Shown one piece after another: positions 58,417 through 64,000 of a stretch of 64,000 nt of DNA (the first letter of the stretch is position 1; the number at the start of each line of letters is the position of its first letter). The position numbers and the translations under genes were made by a program. The notes beneath the pieces were generated by a model, which saw nothing but the letters and a program-made list of their open reading frames with translations, was not told the DNA's origin and did not search any database. Source of the DNA: Amaranthus tricolor (lineage: Eukaryota > Streptophyta > Magnoliopsida > Caryophyllales > Amaranthaceae); assembly GCF_026212465.1 (NCBI RefSeq), contig NC_080058.1:11732289-11796288 (forward strand). The letters run 5' to 3'.

Positions 58417-60953
58417 TGTAACACCCCGTAAATTATCGGGTTTAAAAATAAATAAAATATAATAAAATAAAGTATAACAAAATAAAATAAATAAGTAATA
58501 TTAAATTATATTATTTTACATGGTTAATTATAAGAAACGAAGTAAGTTTATTTAACGGTAACGCGTTTTATCGCATACGTTGTTATTGCGTAATATTTCT
58601 TTTCTGCTTTTAACAAAAAAAATAGACAATTATATAATTAATTAATTAATTAATAAAAAATAAAAGATTAGGGAAGGGGAAGGGTGACCGGTTGTGTGAA
58701 GGAATGGGAGGAGTCTTGTAACTCCTCTCATAAGTGTGTATTAAGGCATATTAAGCTCATCCCTTAATTGCCTATTAATCCTTTTGAAAACCATTTAAGT
58801 TCTTCACCCTTCTAAGCTTCCAATTGAACAAAACAAAAATCAGAAAAATTCTCTCCTTTGGGCTTGTGATTCGGCATTTCAAGAAAAAAAAATTGTTCTC
58901 TTGTTCTTCTATTCAATCTTTTGATCAAAGAGGTAAGTTTAATTGAATTGCTAGTTATAGATTTTATATACAAGGTTTTCTAAGATGAATTACATTTTAT
59001 GTATGATGATATCCTATGACTTTGAGGAGGATTGAGTATATTTTTATGTAATTTTCATTAACAATCCTTTAATAAACCTTAATTTTGTTAAAAGGATTAA
59101 GTTATGTTCTTGATTTATATTCTTTAACAAAGTTTAAATTTTTGATAAGAATTGAGTTTTGTTGATATTCAAATAAATTTCTTTTATGGTTTAAATTTCT
59201 CTAACTAAATTTCAATTTGTTAGTAGAAATTAAGTTGGTATATATTAAGTTATGTAGTCATCCAAGGGTTTAATAATCCTTTAGCAAAATTTGATTTACT
59301 TGAAGGATTGTGTTATATTAATATATATGTGTGTCTTGATTTAAAAGGGTGATTTAGTTTTGTAATTCTCTACAAAATTTAATTTGTTAAGAGAATTAAG
59401 TATTTAATTTAGTTATCATAATTTATGAAATTTCAAGTCTCTTGAAGCATTTTGTGAATGTAACCTTGCAAGAGTTATTTTGGTCATGAGATTTAAAAAG
59501 GGTTGATAATGTATATATAAACTAATAATAATAATGAATAAAAAAAAATAATAATAATAATATATAAATGTAGGCGGCAGCAGCTGTTCCGCCTCGTTAG
59601 AGGTACCGACTCGGAAACGTTAGTCGTTTTCCGTTGTTTTAAGCACCGTTGCGTTAAAAACTCGTTAAACGCTTAAAATAATTAAAAATAGTAAATGGAT
59701 GTTAGAAATTATAAAATTTGGTACCCAAGGTAATTGATGCGTTCTAAACGCAACGGCGAAGTCGGATTTTTCATTTGAATTTTCTAAACTATCTGAAATG
59801 GCCAATAAAGTTTCTGGTCAGAAATTAATTTTTGGAATCATTGGAAATTGGATGAAAACATTTAAAATTATCAAGTCTTAGTGATATCTTAGTGATATGG
59901 AGTGAATTAAATGTGTAAACACGATCTAATATGTGATCGTTTTGTGTGTGTTATATAGGACCTCGATTTATAAGAGGGCGAAATTCCTATTGTGCTTGAG
60001 CAACGTGTATTTGCAGCGTTTAAGGTACACGCTTAGACCATAATATTTATATGGTTGTGCAAGTAATGTTGGTTTATTCCTAATCGTGGCATTGTAATCA
60101 CATAAGGATTAGACACCTCAAATAATATGAAATAATTATGTGGAAATTGAGAATTTATGGTTAAGTTACCAAAAGGGTTAACAATGAATTGGAATATTAT
60201 CAATCATTTTTTTCCCATGGCAGCTGTGGATCATTACGGTCACCATGGGGGTATGCATACTTTAGCCTTTGGCGACCCGAACAGGACGGGCAACGTCTTA
60301 GGTAGGTGGTTGCCTTGGGATTAGCTCTCCCAAGTGTATTCCACCAAAACAAATTTGAAATTATACTTGTACGACCCGAACAGGACGGGCAACGTTACAA
60401 GATTGGAAATATATTGAATAAAGAATATGTATTAGAGCCTTTGCATGCTAGGGTAAACACAATGCTTGTATTCAACCTGTTTAATATATGTATGAAGTCT
60501 CTGACGTGTACTGGTTGTTCTTTGGAACCTGCTACGTGTTATCATACGACGTGCAGCAGGTTGACTGCAGGAGGGGGCTGGAGTGAGGATTCAGCTTAGA
60601 ACCCGTAACTATCAAGTCTAGACATACCTTGTAATGAGTCGAAATAACTCAGTTTATGTAACCAAAGTTTATGATGTTTTCTTTTATCTTGTACAGCTTT
60701 TAGTTAGTCTAGAAGCCGGTGGGCTCTCGAGTTGTATGTAAAGACTTCCGCTGACTTGTTTTGTTTTGTTTGACGTTGTTTTCTTTGTTGACCATATTCC
60801 TTTACTGTTGGAACGTTGACGATCCGAGTAAAGATGAGTTTTACTGTTGGAACGTTGACGATCCGAGTAAAGATGAGTTTTCTTGTGTCTGTTTGTGAAC
60901 CGGATTCATGTTTTCACATGATTTTTCCGGGTCACTTTAACCGGGCCGTTACA
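58417..60953 (+). repeat. 5' LTR (2537 bp)
   Basis: Starts tgtaacaccccg and ends ccgttaca immediately before the primer-binding site. It includes hairpin repeats at 59065-59400, the 'gacccgaacaggacgggcaa' block twice (60276, 60372), and a short tandem duplication 'actgttggaacgttgacgat' at 60804 and 60843. Confidence 0.9.
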
Positions 60954-60955
60954 AT

Positions 60956-60968
60956 TGGTATCAGAGCC
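60956..60968 (+). other. primer-binding site for initiator tRNA-Met
   Basis: TGGTATCAGAGCC, complementary to the 3' end of plant initiator tRNA-Met, two bases after the LTR end. It marks where minus-strand DNA synthesis starts. Confidence 0.92.
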
Positions 60969-61170
60969 AACGTTCCCTAGGAGCTAAAGGAATATCAGAC
61001 CTTAGGAATGAGAGTTGGGGAATGGTCGAATGTGATAAAAAAAAAACGTTGAATGTGTTTGTTGTGATGTAGCTTGCTTTGGACCATTAGGGTTATATAG
61101 TGTTCTAGGTGTCCGCAGTTATCAATTTTCTTACTTGATTCCTTTTCGTTATGTGTATATGTTCAGGAAT

Positions 61171-61854
61171 ATGAATACGGGAAGGACACCTATGGACTCA
61201 CACACCCCCAGTGAATCGAGGGAGGTACCGATGTTTGACCCTGAAACTGTCTGAAGGGAAGTCTCCAATGCTGACATATGGAAAATAAGGAGTGGTGAAA
61301 GTATCCAAGATTATAGGGAGAGGATGCGTATGGTTAAGGCAAAGGCTGATAGGGTATGTTATGATTTAGATTTAGACCTAAATGAGTTACGTCGTTTGTC
61401 CGAATCTAGGAAAAATGTAGAACCCGAGGAGGAGGGCGAGCCCCACATATCGGACGACGCTGATGTGGTCATGGAACCCTTGATGGAGCGGAACCTACCC
61501 GACCCTCCACTAGTGGAAACCGAGGTTCAATCGGAGAGTGATGTCGAAATGTGGGAGCCTAAGCGAGAACCACCTAATTATATAGAGATTTCCAGCGAAG
61601 ATGAGAGTGGCATTTGGGGGTCGCACTATGATCTGTATGGATATGGGATTGGGTTTGATAGGGGTTGCTCAAATGAAGAGGATCCTGAAGAAGACGTGGA
61701 GGAAGTACCAATAGACCACCCTAGGAATAGTGATAGTGAATCAGAAGATGCGCACTCGAACTCCAGCTTTAATTCTGGGGAAGATGCAAATGATGAGGAC
61801 TTTGACTTAGCAAGCTATGATGAGAGTGCTGACACTTGGGACGCTTGGCGTTAA
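61171..61854 (+). pseudogene. acidic extra reading frame upstream of gag
   Basis: From ATG 61171 (MNTGRTPMDSHTPSESREVP) with one in-frame TGA at 61252, then open to TAA at 61852. The protein is strongly acidic and Ser-rich, with runs such as EDPEEDVEEVPIDHP and DSESEDAHSNSSFNSGEDAN. I recognise no domain. The start resembles the gag N-terminal linker of related elements (DIWKIRSGESIQDYRERMR). The gag ATG lies 7 bp after its stop, in the same frame. It may be a separate product or a gag extension cut by a stop. Confidence 0.55.
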
Positions 61855-61860
61855 AATAAG

Positions 61861-62624
61861 ATGCCTCCTTTGTCAAGAAAGAGACTTTCTAGAAACAGTG
61901 CCAATCGTACACTAAGGAGTTTAGTAAGAGCTCTTACGGATGTGGGCACTCCACGAGAGAGATCTGTGTCGGAATTAGCCTCTGATATGAGTAAGAGGAT
62001 CAGTCAGAGCAAACCCTCGACTTTCAATGGTAAGGGGGAACCATCGGAACTCGAGCTCTGGTTAAGGGAATTTGAAAAACTTTTTGATGTGGTTGAATGC
62101 CCAGAGGAACTGAAGGTCAACCAGGCTGCGTTTATTTGGTTGGTGAAGCCGACTATTGGTGGGAAAATAATAGATCTGGGTTATTAGAACAAACTAATGG
62201 AATCTTTAATTGGGATTTGTTTAAAAGGGCTATGCGAGAGAAATTATACCCTTTGCACGTGAGAAAAGATAAGTCAAACGAGTTCGCTCGTTTGGAGATG
62301 GGAGACATGACTGTTGATGAATATTACCGAAAGTTTATGGAATATATTCAGTACTGTCCTGACGATGTTCCCACTAAGGAGAAAAAGATGCAGCGATTTG
62401 AACTGAGATTGTCATATGACATTCAAAAACATATTGAGAGTGACCGCTATAACACCCTGGAACAGATGTACAAGCGTGCGTCTCAAATAGAGAACATTCT
62501 GAGGAAGGAGAACAAAAAAGAGAAGGGTAAGGACCCTGAGAAGAGGAAGGAGATTGCAGGCCAGACATCAGGGATTTCGTCGGACTTTTATCAAAAGAAA
62601 GCTAGAACTTTCGGAAATTTTTAG
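61861..62624 (+). pseudogene. gypsy gag (capsid) with one frameshift
   Basis: MPPLSRKRLSRNS at the start, then the Retrotrans_gag core: STFNGKGEPSELELWLREFE, a frameshift by loss of one T near 62130, WWENNRSGLLEQTNGIFNWD, FKRAMREKLYPLHVRKDKSN, MGDMTVDEYYRKFMEYIQYC, ending in a basic region (EKGKDPEKRKE). It forms the virus-like particle in which reverse transcription takes place. A TAG at 62622 separates it from the zinc knuckles, which follow in the same frame. Confidence 0.88.
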
Positions 62625-62663
62625 GGAAGTAGATCTAGTACAAATTCTGGGTTTAGGGGAGAC

Positions 62664-63419
62664 GTGAAGCCTGCTAAGCCATTACTGGACCGAGATGGCA
62701 ATGAAAGAAAATATTTCTGTAGAAGATGTAGGGGAAACTATCTTGGAAAGAATTGTGATGGGAATTTGGTTGAATGTAATTTTTGCCACAAGAGGGGACA
62801 TAGGGAGTATAAATGCTACATCAAGAAAGGGAGTGGGAGTCAACAGCCGGGTGGGCAGCACCGGCAGCAGAATTTGAATAACTCCGAAAGGCAAGTCAAC
62901 CTGCAGTACAAAAATGGTAATCATGGAAACACTGATCAGAGGTTTCAGCGACCTATTACTAGGGGACAAGGCCGGGTGGATGGAAACCGAATCGAAGGGT
63001 CAGGTATGCAACGTGGGGGTAATCAAGTGGAAGGAATAAATGCACAGTCGTTTGGTGGACGGGTAACTGCGGTCAGTGCAAGGGAAGCTGACCAAGCAAC
63101 GGATGTAGTTACAAGTACGTTCACCATTCATTCTGTAGTTGTTAATGTACTTTTTGACTCGGGTGCAACATGTTCATTTCTTGCAAAGAGTAAAGTAGAG
63201 GAGTTGAATTTAGGAACATTTGAAAAAGTTTCTTATATAGTGGTTGTTCCATCGGGAAGATTGTACAATTGTGATAGATTGTATAAGGAAGTGTCCTTAA
63301 GAATAAGGAAGGTCATTTTTCCTAGTGACTTGTATGTGTTAGATTTGGAAGGCTTAGAGGTAATTTTGGGGATGGACTGGTTAGGAAAATGTAAAGCCAC
63401 TATAGAATGTAAGGAGTAG
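62664..63419 (+). pseudogene. gypsy nucleocapsid zinc knuckles and aspartic protease
   Basis: Two knuckle-like motifs (CRRCRGNYLGKNC, partly degenerate, and CNFCHKRGHREYKC, a good CCHC) lie near 62720-62815. A Gln/Gly/Asn-rich linker follows, then the protease: VLFDSGATCSFLAKSKVEEL with the catalytic DSGA at 63156, and VILGMDWLGKCKATIECKE. It would process the Gag-Pol polyprotein. A TAG at 63417 interrupts the frame, which continues toward reverse transcriptase with a further TGA near 63484. Confidence 0.88.
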
Positions 63420-64000
63420 AGAGTGACGCTAGAAGGACCAAGAAGGGAAAAGGTTAGATATCGAAAATTTCAAAAAGGACCCTGAACGAATTTGGTATCG
63501 ACTTTAGAATTGCAAAGACTCATGAGGCAGGGACACCCTTTGTACTTACGTCATATCAGCCAAGGGGGAAAGAAGGAGGAGGACCCCAAGGATATTGCTG
63601 TAGTGAATGAATTTTTGGATGTTTTTCCTGACAAGATTCCCGGTATGCCAGCTCAACGGGAAATTGACTTCACGATAGACTTGATACCTGGGACTGGGCC
63701 GATTTCTAAGGCCCCTTATCGTATGGCTCCGAAGGAGATGGAGGAATTAAAGTCTCAGCTTGAAGAATTGTTGGATAAGGGTTATGTTCGACCTAGTGTT
63801 TCACCTTGGGGCGCTCCAGTTTTGTTTGTGAGAAAGAAAGATGGTAGTTTGAGATTATGCATCGACTACAGAGAGTTAAACAAGGTAACAGTTAAGAATA
63901 AATACCCGTTGCCCCGGATAGATGACTTATTTGATCAATTGAGAGGAGCCGAGATCTTTTCGAAGATTGACTTAAGGTCAGGTTATCACCGGCTAAGAAT
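63420..64000 (+). pseudogene. gypsy reverse transcriptase, N-terminal part
   Basis: After a connecting segment ([20 protein letters not shown]), reverse transcriptase begins: [80 protein letters not shown] and [13 protein letters not shown] at the window edge, where the first catalytic Asp lies. The YxDD box, RNase H and integrase would lie beyond the window. The frame from about 63490 to the end is open. Confidence 0.92.

Larger units (their letters stand above)
58417..64000 (+). mobile_element. Ty3/gypsy element (chromovirus-like), 5' part; continues past window end
   Basis: The order is LTR, primer-binding site, acidic ORF, gag, zinc knuckles, protease and reverse transcriptase, all on the plus strand. 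It inserted in the 169-bp tandem repeat; the 5 bp before the LTR are ATATG. Several stops and one frameshift mark it as defective. Its LTR resembles that of the element at 49095-54055. Confidence 0.93.

Overview
The window is plant nuclear DNA, almost certainly from a eudicot. It is AT-rich, its genes have GT-AG introns, and it holds several generations of nested Ty1/copia, Ty3/gypsy, hAT, mariner, Mutator and CACTA elements. A CC-NB-LRR resistance gene, a PMR5/TBL gene, a CCT-eta pseudogene and a HEI10 homologue are all plant genes. A Caryophyllales species is possible (plant mariner of the Vulmar type, abundant GAGACGGTCTC MITEs), but this is a weak inference.

Layout. 1-12 kb: repeats only, with a 1.9 kb foldback element, MITEs, a field of degenerate 'aaaacaccaactt' repeats around a decayed FAR1-like gene, and LTR-like pieces. 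12.8-16.6 kb: a five-exon PMR5/TBL gene (+). 16.7-19.9 kb: a decayed copia element (-), split in its gag by a 999-bp hAT element with a perfect 8-bp target duplication. That hAT element carries a recognisable U5 snRNA gene with snRNA promoter elements, which is the most unusual item here. 21.5-30.4 kb: a three-exon CC-NB-LRR gene (+) whose 5.7 kb second intron contains a 3.7 kb mariner element. 30.5-31.1 kb: an hAT N-terminal fragment.

33.9-35.0 kb: a CCT-eta (CCT7) pseudogene. 35.1-39.6 kb: a 4.5 kb Mutator-like element with 9-bp target duplication, ~195-bp TIRs and two convergent genes (zf-GRF protein and MURA transposase). 40.4 kb: a tRNA-Thr(UGU) gene. 40.9-42.65 kb: a HEI10 (CCNB1IP1-like) gene (-) lacking the N-terminal half of its RING, with an hAT fragment at its 5' side.

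43.5-64 kb: nested retrotransposons. A copia pol fragment (+) is cut by a gag-pro-only gypsy element (-). That element is split by a second gypsy element with target duplication TTAGT. Then come a MITE, a CACTA end, a 169-bp tandem repeat, and a third gypsy element (+) that runs off the window end inside reverse transcriptase.

Likely functional loci are the NB-LRR gene, the TBL gene, tRNA-Thr and possibly the zf-GRF gene. The U5 copy has intact promoter elements and stem-loop I but an atypical Sm site. Everything else is transposon-derived or decayed.
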